DNA of 64,000 bases from assembly GCA_903939845.1 (NCBI GenBank), contig CAJAIJ010000039.1, positions 1-64,000 on the forward strand. The letters run 5' to 3'. A program made the position numbers and the translations under genes. Source of the DNA: an uncultured Solirubrobacterales bacterium. Lineage in GTDB: Bacteria; Actinomycetota; Thermoleophilia; Solirubrobacterales; 70-9. Below are positions 1 to 8,587 of this stretch, piece after piece. The number at the start of each line of letters is the position of its first letter. Within the stretch, counting starts at the first letter, position 1. Under the pieces are notes generated by a model. The model was not told where the DNA came from, did not search any database, and saw only the letters and a list, made by a program, of their open reading frames with translations.

Positions 1-461
1 ACCTTCGCGACAGGATGCCGAGGGCGATCGATTCCGGCGGTGGCAAGGCCGACCGTCGGGCCGGGATCGCCGCCGCCCGCCTCAGGTATGCGCTGGAACT
101 TTCCGGTGGGGCCCTGGGTGGTCAGGCCCACACCGCACGAAGGGCGGCCCGCGGAGTTCAGGAAATCCTGTTCGAGATCAGGGCATCGGACGTGACGCTC
201 CCACTGGTGGAGGATCAGGAGACCGCGATCACTCGCCGCGATGTGGAGACGATTCTCGAGCGCTCCCGTGGGATCAGGGACCTCGATCCCGTCCTCGTCC
301 AGGCCGTGCCCAATCGAGCCGCCTACAGGGCGATCGGTCTTACCCGGGTCCATCTGGAGGCGAGGCGAAGGATGAAGCAGGAGCGCCTGAAGAGGCTCTG
401 GCTCGAGCAGGCCAGACAGGGCGTCTGGGTGGCGCTCGAAGCGACGCTTTCGGGTCGCTGA
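1..461 (+). CDS. CHAD domain protein, C-terminal part (cut by window edge)
   Basis: The reading frame is open to the first base of the window, so this is the 3' end of a longer gene. The segment with RLRYALEL near residues 27-34 of the visible part resembles the KRLRYALE helix of CHAD domains, which are histidine- and basic-residue-rich helical domains that bind polyphosphate. The rest is helical and rich in Arg and Lys (ARRRMKQERLKRLWLEQ). It ends 53 bases before ppk1 on the same strand, and CHAD genes are often linked to polyphosphate enzymes. The N-terminal part, which could include a CYTH domain, is not visible. Confidence 0.7.
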   Translation, partial: LRDRMPRAIDSGGGKADRRAGIAAARLRYALELSGGALGGQAHTARRAARGVQEILFEIRASDVTLPLVEDQETAITRRDVETILERSRGIRDLDPVLVQAVPNRAAYRAIGLTRVHLEARRRMKQERLKRLWLEQARQGVWVALEATLSGR

Positions 462-502
462 TCCCGCACCAGGCGTTCACAACCCGGCCACCCGACTCTG
501 AA

Positions 503-508
503 TACAAT
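503..508 (+). promoter_or_regulatory. -10 element placing the ppk1 start at the GTG (leaderless)
   Basis: TACAAT lies six bases before the GTG start of ppk1, with no Shine-Dalgarno sequence between. Transcription would then begin at or next to the start codon. A weak -35 candidate (TTCACA, 476-481) is 21 bases upstream, which is long. Confidence 0.5.
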
Positions 509-514
509 CGGGCC

Positions 515-2608
515 GTGACCGATTTTTCTGACCCTTCACTGTTCTTCAATCGAGAGCTCTCCTGGCTCGACTTCAACCAGAGGGTCCTCGAGATCGCCGA
601 GAACGGCGAGACTCCACTGCTGGAGAGGGTCAAGTTCTGCGCCATCTATGGCTCGAACCTGGACGAGTTCTTCATGGTCAGGGTGGCCGGTCTCTGGGAT
701 CAGGTCGACGCAGGCATCGACGCCAGGGGACCCGACGGACTCTCTCCCACCGAGCAGATAGAGGCGATCAGATCGAGGACGCTCGAGCTCGACCGCAGGC
801 TTCGGACCACGTTCGACGGCGAGATCATGCCCGGACTGAAGAGCGAGGGCATCCGGATCGCGACTCTGAAGGACCTGAATGAATCCGAACGGGCCGAGAT
901 GGACCGCAGGTTCGAGAAGCAGGTCTTCCCGGCCCTGACACCGTTGGTGATCGGTCTCGGGCGTCCCTTCCCCTACATCTCGAATCTTTCCCTGAGCCTC
1001 GCGGTGATGCTGCGGGATCCCGATACTTCGACCAACGTCCTTGCCCGAATCAAGGTCCCGACCGAACTACTCGGTCGATTCATCTCGATCGAGAGTCCGG
1101 ACGAGAAGGTCCTGGTCCCGCTCGAACAGGTGATCGCGGCCAACCTCGGGATGGTGTTCCCCGGGGTCGAGGTGATCGATTACGGCTTCTTCCGGGTGAC
1201 CCGTGACGCCGACTTCACGGTCAGCGACGAGGCGGACGACCTGCTCGAGGCCGTCCAGGAGGAGTTGAGGCGAAGGAAGTTCGGGGAGGTCGTCCGACTG
1301 GAGATAGCCGAGGGAATGAATCCGCTGCTGAAGGAACAGCTGACCGACGTCCTCAGGCTGCAGGCGAACGAGGTCCTCGACTCGGGTTGGTTCCTGGGCA
1401 TGGCGGACCTCTGGGACATCGTCAAGCTCCCTGGCCATTCGTCACTGAGGGACGAATCATGGACCCCGATCACCCAGCCGAGGCTGCTCGGTGAGGACGA
1501 TGAGCCGGTCGACATGTTCGCGGCGATCCGACACCGGGACATCCTCGTCCATCATCCCTACGACTCCTTCGGAACCTCGGTCGAGAGCTTCATTGCTCAG
1601 GCGGTCAACGACCCGGACGTGCTTGCGATCAAGCAGACGGTCTACCGCACCAGCGACGACTCGCCGACGGTCGCCGCTCTGATCAGGGCTTCCGAGAAGG
1701 GCAAGCAGGTCGTCTGCATGCTCGAACTCAAGGCGAGGTTCGACGAGGCCGCGAACATCGGCTGGGCGAAGAGGCTCGAAGAGGTCGGCGTTCACGTCGT
1801 CTACGGAATACCCGGCCTGAAGACACACATCAAGGCTCTGCTGGTGGTCCGGCGGGAAGGTGAACAGGTTCGGAACTACGTCCACATCGGCACCGGCAAC
1901 TACCACTCGACCACCGCCCGCCTCTACACCGACCTCGGCCTGTTCACGGCCGACCCGGACATAGGCGCCGACGTCGCAGAGATGTTCAATGTCCTCACCG
2001 GTTACGCCCGACCCGGTGCCTACCGCAAGGTCCTTGCCTCTCCCGACACCATGAGAAGTGGGATCCTCGAGCGGATACGACGGACGATCGATGCCCATCT
2101 CGCCGGACGGGACGCCAGGATCCGCCTGAAGCTGAACGCCCTGGTAGACCGGACCTGCATCGAGGCCCTCTACGAGGCTTCCTGTGCCGGGGTGCCGATC
2201 GAGATCAACGTGCGCGGCATCTGCTGCCTCCGTCCCGGCGTCCCGGGGGTCTCGGAGAACATCCGGGTCGTATCGGTGGTCGGTCGATTCCTCGAGCACT
2301 CCCGGATCTACACCTTCGAATACGGCGACGAGGTCGAGGTTCTGATGGGTTCGGCAGACCTGATGCCGAGGAACCTCGACAGCAGGGTAGAGCTCGTCAC
2401 TCCCATTCAGGACGAGACCGCGCGGGCCCAGGCGCTCGATGCCCTGGACCGCTGCCTCGCCGACAACACCAACGCATGGATCCTCGACAGTTCCGGCAAC
2501 TGGTCGAGGCTGAGTCCCGAGGGTGGCGAGCCGAGAGACGTACAGAAAGAGCTTCGTGACCAGCACCTGGCACTTGCAGCGACGACGGTGCCCCAGATGT
2601 CGGGTTGA
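515..2608 (+). CDS. ppk1: Polyphosphate kinase 1
   Basis: Reversibly polymerises the gamma-phosphate of ATP into polyphosphate. At 697 residues it has the usual PPK1 length. The N-terminal domain opens with FFNRELSWLDFNQRV (about residues 10-24). The first phospholipase D-like domain carries THIKALLV with His near 438, matching the autophosphorylated His435 of E. coli, and VHIGTGNYH with a second His near 457. The second catalytic domain has LEHSRIYTF and GSADLMPRNLDSRVE. The start is GTG right after a -10 element. It sits between a CHAD protein and a DUF47/PiT phosphate uptake pair, consistent with a phosphate storage and import locus. Confidence 0.96.
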   Translation: MTDFSDPSLFFNRELSWLDFNQRVLEIAENGETPLLERVKFCAIYGSNLDEFFMVRVAGLWDQVDAGIDARGPDGLSPTEQIEAIRSRTLELDRRLRTTFDGEIMPGLKSEGIRIATLKDLNESERAEMDRRFEKQVFPALTPLVIGLGRPFPYISNLSLSLAVMLRDPDTSTNVLARIKVPTELLGRFISIESPDEKVLVPLEQVIAANLGMVFPGVEVIDYGFFRVTRDADFTVSDEADDLLEAVQEELRRRKFGEVVRLEIAEGMNPLLKEQLTDVLRLQANEVLDSGWFLGMADLWDIVKLPGHSSLRDESWTPITQPRLLGEDDEPVDMFAAIRHRDILVHHPYDSFGTSVESFIAQAVNDPDVLAIKQTVYRTSDDSPTVAALIRASEKGKQVVCMLELKARFDEAANIGWAKRLEEVGVHVVYGIPGLKTHIKALLVVRREGEQVRNYVHIGTGNYHSTTARLYTDLGLFTADPDIGADVAEMFNVLTGYARPGAYRKVLASPDTMRSGILERIRRTIDAHLAGRDARIRLKLNALVDRTCIEALYEASCAGVPIEINVRGICCLRPGVPGVSENIRVVSVVGRFLEHSRIYTFEYGDEVEVLMGSADLMPRNLDSRVELVTPIQDETARAQALDALDRCLADNTNAWILDSSGNWSRLSPEGGEPRDVQKELRDQHLALAATTVPQMSG

Positions 2609-2649
2609 TCGGCGGATTCTGTTCCGATGAGCGATAGGGTGCGACCGGG

Positions 2650-3270
2650 ATGAGGTTTTCGCTCACACCGAGGGATGGGGGATTCTTCGATCTCTTCTTC
2701 GAGGCTGGCCAGAATTCGCTCAGGTCGGCGGGTCTCCTCCATCGGTTGATCGAGTCCTGGCCGGACGATCAGGGCCTCGGCAGGGAGATCCTTCTGACCG
2801 AGCAGGAGGGTGACCGGATCACCCACGAGATCATCCAGCGCCTGAATTCGACCTTCGTCACGCCGATAGATCGCGAGGACATATACGCCCTCGCGACCCA
2901 GCTCGACGATGTGGTGGACTACATCGAGGAGGCCGCGGACCTCTTCGGCCTCTACCAGGTCGAGGCCCCGATGAGTCAGGCCCTGGAGCTCACCGGAATC
3001 CTCGTCTCATGCTGTGAACAGCTCGCCGAGGGCCTTCAGAAACTCAGGTCTTTCAACGATCTCGAAAGGTTCTGGATCGAGATCCACAGACTCGAGAACG
3101 AAGGGGATCGGGTCTCGAGAGAGGCGGTCGCCTCGCTCTTCTCCAACGGTATTGACCCGATGGTCGTGATCAGGTGGAAGGACATCTTCGCTGTCCTCGA
3201 GAAGGCGATTGATTCGACCGAGGCGGCGGCCCACATCCTCGAAGGAATAGTCATCAAGAACGGTCGCTAG
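2650..3270 (+). CDS. DUF47 family PhoU-like protein (PiT accessory)
   Basis: A 206-residue all-helical protein of the DUF47/PhoU-like group, starting MRFSLTPRDGGFFDLFFE, a typical DUF47 N-terminus. Repeated acidic helices (TQLDDVVDYIEEAADLFGL; RLENEGDRVSREAV) resemble the metal-binding E/DxxxD motifs of PhoU. Members are usually encoded directly before a PiT phosphate transporter and are thought to modulate it in the cytoplasm. Here the stop TAG is followed immediately by the GTG of the transporter, so translational coupling is likely. Confidence 0.9.
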   Translation: MRFSLTPRDGGFFDLFFEAGQNSLRSAGLLHRLIESWPDDQGLGREILLTEQEGDRITHEIIQRLNSTFVTPIDREDIYALATQLDDVVDYIEEAADLFGLYQVEAPMSQALELTGILVSCCEQLAEGLQKLRSFNDLERFWIEIHRLENEGDRVSREAVASLFSNGIDPMVVIRWKDIFAVLEKAIDSTEAAAHILEGIVIKNGR

Positions 3271-4383
3271 GTGAGCCTGGAACCCGTTCTCCTGCTGGTC
3301 GCGGCAGCGACCTTCCTGTTCAGTTTCGTCAATGGATTCCGGGATGCCGGCGTCCTGATCGCGACACCCGTCTCGACCGGGGCATTCTCGCCCGGTGCGG
3401 CCACCGCCGTGGCCGGCCTCCTGGGCCTGGCCGGCGCATTCCTCTCGGTCGAGGTCGCCGGAACCGTTGCATCGAGACTGATCGACCCCTCCTCGCTGGG
3501 AGGCGACTCGGCCGCAAACGTCGTTTTCGCCGGCCTGATCGGGGCCATTGCCTGGACCGCAGTGGTGTCACTCCTCGACCTGCCGTCTTCTTCGTCCCAC
3601 GCCCTGATAGGCGGACTGGTCGGAGCATCCGTAGCTGCCGTGGGTGCCGGCTCGATCGAGGTTGCAGGCCTGGTCGGGCTCGTCCTGATCCCGGCCCTGG
3701 TCCTGCCGGTGGCGGCGCTGGCCTTCGGCCTTGCTTCGATCGGCCTCGCCTATCGACTTGCCGGCAGGCTGCGGCCGGGGACTGCTGCCCGGGGCTTCAG
3801 GGCCGGTCAGGTCCTGTCCGGCGGTCTGCTCTGGATCGCCCACGGGACCAACGATTCCCAAAAGGCCATGGGGGCCATCACCCTCGCCCTGATCGCAAGT
3901 GGCGAAGTTGCCGACGGCGCCGCGCCTCCCTTCTGGGTGATCCTGCTGGCCGGTCTTGCCATCGCTACCGGCACCCTGGTCGGCGGCAGGGCGGCTGCCA
4001 GTGGTGGACAACGGTCGACCATGAACATCGACTCGGCCCAGGGGTTCTCGGCACAGACAGCAGGGGGCACGGTGCTGATGGCCGGATCCCTGTTCGGTTT
4101 CCCGCTCTCCACCGTCCACGCCCTCAACGGGGCGGTCGTGGGCGCCGGGGCCGGGCGGAGGCTCTCGGCGGCGAGATGGGGCCTGGCCGGGAGCATCCTC
4201 GTCGCCTGGATCGTCACCCTGCCGGCTGCCGCGCTGATCGGAGCCCTGCTCTTCGGAGCAGATCGCCTTGTCGGCGGCGGGGTCGTCGGAGCGGGGATCG
4301 TGGTCGCCCTTGCCATCGTCGGGCTGGTCGTATTCGTGGCCATCCGACGTGCCCGGGCGTTGCGAGAGCCGGGTGCGGCGTGA
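3271..4383 (+). CDS. pit: PiT family inorganic phosphate transporter
   Basis: Low-affinity phosphate permease of the inner membrane, 370 residues and about ten hydrophobic helices. The two inverted repeat signatures are visible: SFVNGFRDAGVLIAT near residues 15-29 and HGTNDSQKAMG near residues 191-201. Both match the GANDxxNA-type motifs that carry phosphate. The length is at the short end for the family, as expected for DUF47-linked members. GTG start abuts the DUF47 stop. The gene ends in a GTGA overlap with a small membrane protein, so at least three genes are probably co-transcribed. Confidence 0.93.
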   Translation: MSLEPVLLLVAAATFLFSFVNGFRDAGVLIATPVSTGAFSPGAATAVAGLLGLAGAFLSVEVAGTVASRLIDPSSLGGDSAANVVFAGLIGAIAWTAVVSLLDLPSSSSHALIGGLVGASVAAVGAGSIEVAGLVGLVLIPALVLPVAALAFGLASIGLAYRLAGRLRPGTAARGFRAGQVLSGGLLWIAHGTNDSQKAMGAITLALIASGEVADGAAPPFWVILLAGLAIATGTLVGGRAAASGGQRSTMNIDSAQGFSAQTAGGTVLMAGSLFGFPLSTVHALNGAVVGAGAGRRLSAARWGLAGSILVAWIVTLPAAALIGALLFGADRLVGGGVVGAGIVVALAIVGLVVFVAIRRARALREPGAA

Positions 4384-4655
4384 CCGCGGTCGTCGACCTC
4401 GCAGTCGCGGCGCTGGCTCCGAGCCTGGGAGAGGCCGTCACCGACCTCGCTCTGGCCATCCTCGTCGCAGCGGCCGGAACGGTGATCCTGACCATCTCGA
4501 TCGGTCTGGCGATGCGCGGTGGTGCCGGGTTCGTGGACCTCGACAGGGAGGGCCGTTTTCCGATTGCGATCCTGGCGCTGGCGCTCGCCGGAGTCTTCTC
4601 TCTGGTCGCCCTCGGGGTTACGATCGCCTTCGTCCTGTTCCTGATTCGGGGATGA
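4380..4655 (+). CDS. Small membrane protein, unknown function
   Basis: 91 residues starting at a GTG that overlaps the stop of the phosphate transporter (GTGA). Two hydrophobic stretches are evident, about residues 20-42 (LALAILVAAAGTVILTISIGLAM) and 60-88, separated by a short charged loop (VDLDREGRFP). No family was recognised. The 4-base overlap argues for co-translation with the transporter, so it may be an accessory subunit, but that is inference. Confidence 0.65.
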   Translation: MTAVVDLAVAALAPSLGEAVTDLALAILVAAAGTVILTISIGLAMRGGAGFVDLDREGRFPIAILALALAGVFSLVALGVTIAFVLFLIRG

Positions 4656-4693
4656 TCCCCGAGTACGAACGCGGCGGTTCCGGAAACAGATAG

Positions 4694-5044
4694 ATGAAGA
4701 ACCTGAGAAACATCGCGATAGTTCTCCTCCTGGCGGCCGGCGTCGCCTTCCTTCCGGGAGGTGGACAGGTGACCGAGGCGATCCTGCAGACGCTCTCGAT
4801 CGCCTTCCTCGCGGTGATCGCGTTCGCGGCCTGGCGATTCCTGAGGGACAACGAGTTCACCCTCCTGGCCATGCCGGACTCCCGACGCTCCCTGCTGTTC
4901 GGGGCGATCGCGTTGCTGGTCCTGCTCGTGGCCGGGATGGGTTCGATGTGGTCCAGCGGGCTCCTGACCTTCGTCTGGCTAATCCTCCTCGGGGTGTCGC
5001 TGGTGACGCTGTGGAGAGTCTGGACCGAGGCGAGGACGGGCTGA
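4694..5044 (+). CDS. Hypothetical four-helix membrane protein
   Basis: 116 residues with four predicted transmembrane segments (about 7-23, 31-47, 59-78, 84-106) and a short polar loop RFLRDNEFTLLAMPDSRRS between the second and third. No known domain recognised. It follows the small membrane protein by 38 bases. Its last 34 bases overlap the preferred start of the EEP-fold gene downstream, which suggests one transcription unit. Confidence 0.6.
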   Translation: MKNLRNIAIVLLLAAGVAFLPGGGQVTEAILQTLSIAFLAVIAFAAWRFLRDNEFTLLAMPDSRRSLLFGAIALLVLLVAGMGSMWSSGLLTFVWLILLGVSLVTLWRVWTEARTG

Positions 5045-5856
5045 GCCTCGAAGTCCTGACCTGGAACCTCTTCCACGGACGAGACCATCCCCCGGGCGGA
5101 CTGCGTGGCGGCTTCGCGTGGAGGCTGTTCGGACGGCGGCTCGACGGGGATGAATACGCACTCTTGAATCGCGATCTCCGCCGGGAGTTCGTGACCCGAC
5201 TGGACGGCTGGAGCTGGGACGTGGCTCTTCTCCAGGAGGTGCCGGTCGGATGGATCGGCGACCTCTCCAGGGCGACCGGAGCCGCAGCTCGGCTCGCGCT
5301 CACATCGAGGAACTGGATGAGTCCCGTCACGGCACCGGTCTGGGCTCGTCGGCCGCATCTGATCGGCAGCTGGGAGGGCGGCTGCAACGCGATCCTGGTC
5401 AGGGGCGGTCGGGTGGTGAGGCCGGGCGGAACCGGGGCCTTCACCCTGCGAGTCCGACCCGAGCGGCGACGCCTTCATTTCGTCGAGCTCGAAGGCGGAC
5501 CAATGGTTTTCAACCTCCACGCCAGCACAGGGGTCCCGCGAGCCGCAGAGGATGTACTACGTGCGGCCGGAGTCGCCGACCGGGAGGCGGCCGGACGGCC
5601 CTTCGTCTTCGGAGGAGATCTGAACGTCTCGCCCGCTGCCGCTCCCCGGCTCTTCGATCGTCTCGCCGAAGAGCATGGCTTCGCGCTGCCCGGTGGTGTG
5701 GATCGGGACTCCATCGATCAGGTCCTGATGGCCGGAGCCGTGGCCGGTGAGGGCGAGAGGCTCCCGGCCGAGCAGAGGGATCTCAGGGATGACGAGACCG
5801 GGCTGAAGGTCAGGCTCTCGGACCACGATCCCGTGGTGGTCCGGTTCGAACTGTGA
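5011..5856 (+). CDS. Endonuclease/exonuclease/phosphatase (EEP) family protein
   Basis: Metal-dependent phosphodiesterase fold shared by exonuclease III, DNase I and sphingomyelinases; the substrate is unknown. Motifs in order: LTWNLFHGRD near the N-terminus (Asn metal ligand), LLQEV (Glu metal ligand), FGGDLNV (catalytic Asp/Asn) and LSDHDPVVVRFEL at the C-terminus (Asp-His pair). No signal peptide is seen. The frame is open upstream to an ATG at 4948, but the fold begins near residue 13 of the GTG at 5011, so that start is preferred. It overlaps the preceding gene by 34 bases. Confidence 0.8.
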   Translation: MESLDRGEDGLSLEVLTWNLFHGRDHPPGGLRGGFAWRLFGRRLDGDEYALLNRDLRREFVTRLDGWSWDVALLQEVPVGWIGDLSRATGAAARLALTSRNWMSPVTAPVWARRPHLIGSWEGGCNAILVRGGRVVRPGGTGAFTLRVRPERRRLHFVELEGGPMVFNLHASTGVPRAAEDVLRAAGVADREAAGRPFVFGGDLNVSPAAAPRLFDRLAEEHGFALPGGVDRDSIDQVLMAGAVAGEGERLPAEQRDLRDDETGLKVRLSDHDPVVVRFEL

Positions 5857-5858
5857 AT

Positions 5859-5876
5859 CGTCACCAATCGGTGACG
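5859..5876 (+). terminator. Possible terminator hairpin after the EEP gene
   Basis: A perfect 7-bp stem CGTCACC/GGTGACG with an AATC loop directly after the stop codon. The T-rich stretch (CTTCTTTT) begins about 12 bases later, so it is a weak intrinsic terminator at best. Confidence 0.4.
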
Positions 5877-5940
5877 GCCGTTTGAGGCTTCTTTTGCCAG
5901 ACGTTGTTCGATGTGACCGGGTAACGGGCATATTCGGTCC

Positions 5941-6315
5941 GTGTTCCCGTGTGGATCGAACAGGCGAAGGAGGGGGCTTCCCGACCCCGGCCTCTTCGGC
6001 TCCACTCGTGGGTCGGTCTCTCTGGAGTTCGTCGGCTCCCTTCCACTGATCGCGCTCGGACTCCTGGTCACGGTCCAGTTCGTCTTTGCCGGCTATGCGC
6101 TCTGGTCGGCCGGTCTCGCTGCCCGGGCGGGAGCCCGGTCCGTCCTGACCGGCAAAGGTCCCGAAGGGGCAGCTCGGCGGGCTCTTCCCCCCGGGCTCTC
6201 GGACTCGATGCGGGTTCAGCGCCGAGAGGGCGTGACCGTGGTCGTCTCGGTGCCGAGGGTGTTACCCGTTCTGCCGAGGTTCGAGGTCACCTCGTCGAGT
6301 GATCTGGGTCGGTGA
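5941..6315 (+). CDS. TadE-like pilus assembly/secretion protein
   Basis: 124 residues from a GTG start. After a 20-residue basic head comes GSVSLEFVGSLPLIALG followed by a hydrophobic helix (about residues 22-60). This is the TadE/TadF arrangement: a short basic tail, a Glu five residues into the processed end, and one N-terminal helix. TadE proteins are pseudopilins of tight-adherence (Flp) machines. The remaining 60 residues form a small extracytoplasmic domain. It overlaps the next TadE-like gene. No TadA ATPase, TadB/C or Flp pilin gene is present in the window. Confidence 0.75.
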   Translation: MFPCGSNRRRRGLPDPGLFGSTRGSVSLEFVGSLPLIALGLLVTVQFVFAGYALWSAGLAARAGARSVLTGKGPEGAARRALPPGLSDSMRVQRREGVTVVVSVPRVLPVLPRFEVTSSSDLGR

Positions 6316-6322
6316 TCGATCG

Positions 6323-6670
6323 ATGGCGTGGGCCAGAGGCTGTCGGGGGCAGGCGACGGTCGAGGCCGTCGCCGGATTCGCCCTGTTCCTGTTCACGGGA
6401 GTCATCTGCTTCCAGATCCTCGCGACCGGTCACGCTGCCTCTCTGGTCGACGGTGCGGCTCAGGCAGCCGCCGTCGCGGCGGTGAACGGGCGCTCGGCCG
6501 ACGCCGCCGCCAGGCGTTCGCTCCCGGGTTGGGCGGCAGAGAGGGCCCAGGTCATCAGGGCAGGGGGAGCGATTCGAGTGACCGTCGAGCCTCCGTCCGT
6601 GATCGGGCCGATCGCTCGCCTTCTGAGGGTTTCCTCGTCCGTTCGTGTCCACACCGGCAGGGCGCCGTGA
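6323..6670 (+). CDS. TadE/TadF-like protein
   Basis: Second small pseudopilin-like protein, 115 residues from ATG 6323 (GTG at 6299 is also in frame). It has a short basic N-terminus, then GQATVEAVAGFALFLF with the conserved Glu at the head of a single helix, and an exported alanine-rich domain with little sequence signature. The same GQAT-helix start recurs in the downstream fusion protein. It ends in a GTGA overlap with that gene, so the three are an operon. Confidence 0.75.
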   Translation: MAWARGCRGQATVEAVAGFALFLFTGVICFQILATGHAASLVDGAAQAAAVAAVNGRSADAAARRSLPGWAAERAQVIRAGGAIRVTVEPPSVIGPIARLLRVSSSVRVHTGRAP

Positions 6671-8562
6671 ACGGCTCATTGCGGGTAGTGACCTCGACCT
6701 GCAGGCCGGCCGAGCTCTCGAGGGCAACGAGGAGAGATGCAAACCGGACGACCGGAGCAGAGAAGTGCGACTGCCTGATCGAAGTTGATCTCGGCCGCGA
6801 TCCCTCATCTACCCTGGTCGGATCGAGGCATGCCGCCGAGATGGCCGAGGCGATCGCCGACCGGGTTGCGGGAGTCGAGGCCGCCGTCCGCGGTGGCCTC
6901 TGTCTCGTCTCGGCCGGGCCTGAAGACTGGACGGAGAAGTGCGAGGAGATCCTCGACTGTCTGGATCCGGATGTCACGGTCTGGGTCGCGGTACCGGGGC
7001 CACTGTTCGGGCGGTCGGTCTCGAGGCTCATCGATCTGGCCGAGAGAGTGGACCTGGAAGTCGAAGCTGCCGCTGATGACCCCGACGTCCTCGAGCTGTC
7101 CGTCATCGAGACGGTCAGCCACGGTTTCGCTGCGGTCGGGACCCCCGATCGGCCCCGGGACGATTCACGGAAGCCCGAGAGGGCAGGCCGGATCCGACGG
7201 ATCGGGAGGCGTATCGGGCAGCTCCTGGCTTCGGGCAGATCGGAGGGTGGGCAGGCGACCCTGCTTGCGGTCGGGGCCTGCTTCGTAGCGATCGTGATGG
7301 CCGTGATCCTGCTCTCGGTGGCCGGAGCCGTGACCGGCAAGGGAAGGGCACAGCGGGCGGCCGACCTCTCGGCACTCTCGGCGGCTCGATCGATGCGGGA
7401 CGACCTGCCGAGGCTGTTGGCGCCGCCCACCCTGCCCAACGGTGTGCCCAATCCCGCCCACATGCCCAAGCCCGTCTACCTCGCGCGGGCAGCGGCGACG
7501 GCCCGGAGGATCGCGGGGTCGAACGGCGCTTCCCCGATCTCGGTCTCGATCGGGTTCCCCGACGCTGCTTCCTTCGCGCCCCTCCGGGCCAGGGTGACGG
7601 TGCCGGTTCGGGTGGACGGACGGGTCGGCCCGGCCTCCGAGCCGGTCAGAGCAGAGGCCAGGGTAGGCATCGCTACTGCCGGCTCCGGCGGCTTCGCTCT
7701 GGCGACGGGCGGTGGCTACTCCGGTCCGCTCGTCCTGCGTCAGGGCCACGGAATGCGACCGGATGTCGCTGCGGCCTTCGACCTGATGGCCGCCGCCGCG
7801 ACTTCTTCCGGGGTCTCGCTGGTGATCAACTCGGGATTTCGATCGGATGCGGAGCAGGCCCGGCTGTTCAGCGCCAATCCCGACCCCCGCTGGGTGGCTC
7901 CGCCGGGACGCTCGCTCCACAGGTGTGCAACCGAGCTCGACATCGGCCCACCTTCGGCCTACGCCTGGCTGGCCGCCAACGCCGGAAGGTTCGGCTTCAC
8001 CAAGAGGTATTCGTGGGAGCCCTGGCATTTCGGCTTCACCGCCGGTCCGGCCCCCTGCTCTTCAGCCGGGGAAAGGACGGGTTCCGGCCGATCGACCCCT
8101 GAGTCCGCACGAGGACATTCCGGCTTCCTGCCGTCCTGGGTGCCCGGCAGGTACCGGCCGGCGATCGCCAGGGCATCGCTGGCCACGGGCGTTCCGGCCG
8201 TCCTGCTCGCTGCTCAGCTGAGGGCCGAATCCAACTTCGATCCCGGGGTCGTCTCGTCGGCCGGAGCGCAGGGCATAGCTCAGTTCATGCCGGCAACGGC
8301 CGCTTCCTACGGACTCCGGGACCCTTTCGACCCCTACGCGTCGATAGCGGCACAGGCCAGGATGATGGCCGAGCTCCTGAAGGAGTTCGGTTCGCCTGCA
8401 CTGGCCCTTGCCGCCTACAACGCCGGTCCGGGAGCGGTCGGTTCCTGTCGCTGCATACCTCCGTATCCCGAGACGCAGACGTACGTGGCCCGAATCCTCG
8501 CACTGATCGGAGACCTCGGTTCGCTCGGTCCTCCCGGAATGGAGGTCGAGCTGATCGGGTGA
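6667..8562 (+). CDS. Tad-type helix protein fused to M15 peptidase and lytic transglycosylase
   Basis: A 631-residue protein from a GTG overlapping the previous stop. Four parts can be seen. Residues 1-190 form a soluble cytoplasmic domain without a recognised family. Residues 195-240 have GGQATLLAVGACFVAIV and RAQRAADLSALSAARSM, the Tad/Rv3654c-like N-terminal helix. Residues about 355-460 are a VanY-type M15B D,D-carboxypeptidase with SGFRSD, SLHRCATELDI (His and Asp zinc ligands) and EPWHFGF (third ligand). Residues about 500-625 are an SLT lytic transglycosylase with AESNF (catalytic Glu), GIAQFMP and AYNAGPGAV. It probably trims peptidoglycan outside the membrane for the linked TadE-like proteins. 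Each domain is known; the combination is unusual. Confidence 0.85.
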   Translation: MNGSLRVVTSTCRPAELSRATRRDANRTTGAEKCDCLIEVDLGRDPSSTLVGSRHAAEMAEAIADRVAGVEAAVRGGLCLVSAGPEDWTEKCEEILDCLDPDVTVWVAVPGPLFGRSVSRLIDLAERVDLEVEAAADDPDVLELSVIETVSHGFAAVGTPDRPRDDSRKPERAGRIRRIGRRIGQLLASGRSEGGQATLLAVGACFVAIVMAVILLSVAGAVTGKGRAQRAADLSALSAARSMRDDLPRLLAPPTLPNGVPNPAHMPKPVYLARAAATARRIAGSNGASPISVSIGFPDAASFAPLRARVTVPVRVDGRVGPASEPVRAEARVGIATAGSGGFALATGGGYSGPLVLRQGHGMRPDVAAAFDLMAAAATSSGVSLVINSGFRSDAEQARLFSANPDPRWVAPPGRSLHRCATELDIGPPSAYAWLAANAGRFGFTKRYSWEPWHFGFTAGPAPCSSAGERTGSGRSTPESARGHSGFLPSWVPGRYRPAIARASLATGVPAVLLAAQLRAESNFDPGVVSSAGAQGIAQFMPATAASYGLRDPFDPYASIAAQARMMAELLKEFGSPALALAAYNAGPGAVGSCRCIPPYPETQTYVARILALIGDLGSLGPPGMEVELIG

Positions 8563-8587
8563 CCGGCCTGGTCGTGCGGGCTCGCGC

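Noticed and set aside
6328-6666. Upstream extension of the M15/SLT fusion frame
   Set aside because: The frame is open but this part lies over the second TadE-like gene and encodes Arg-rich nonsense; GTG 6667 in a GTGA overlap is a better start.
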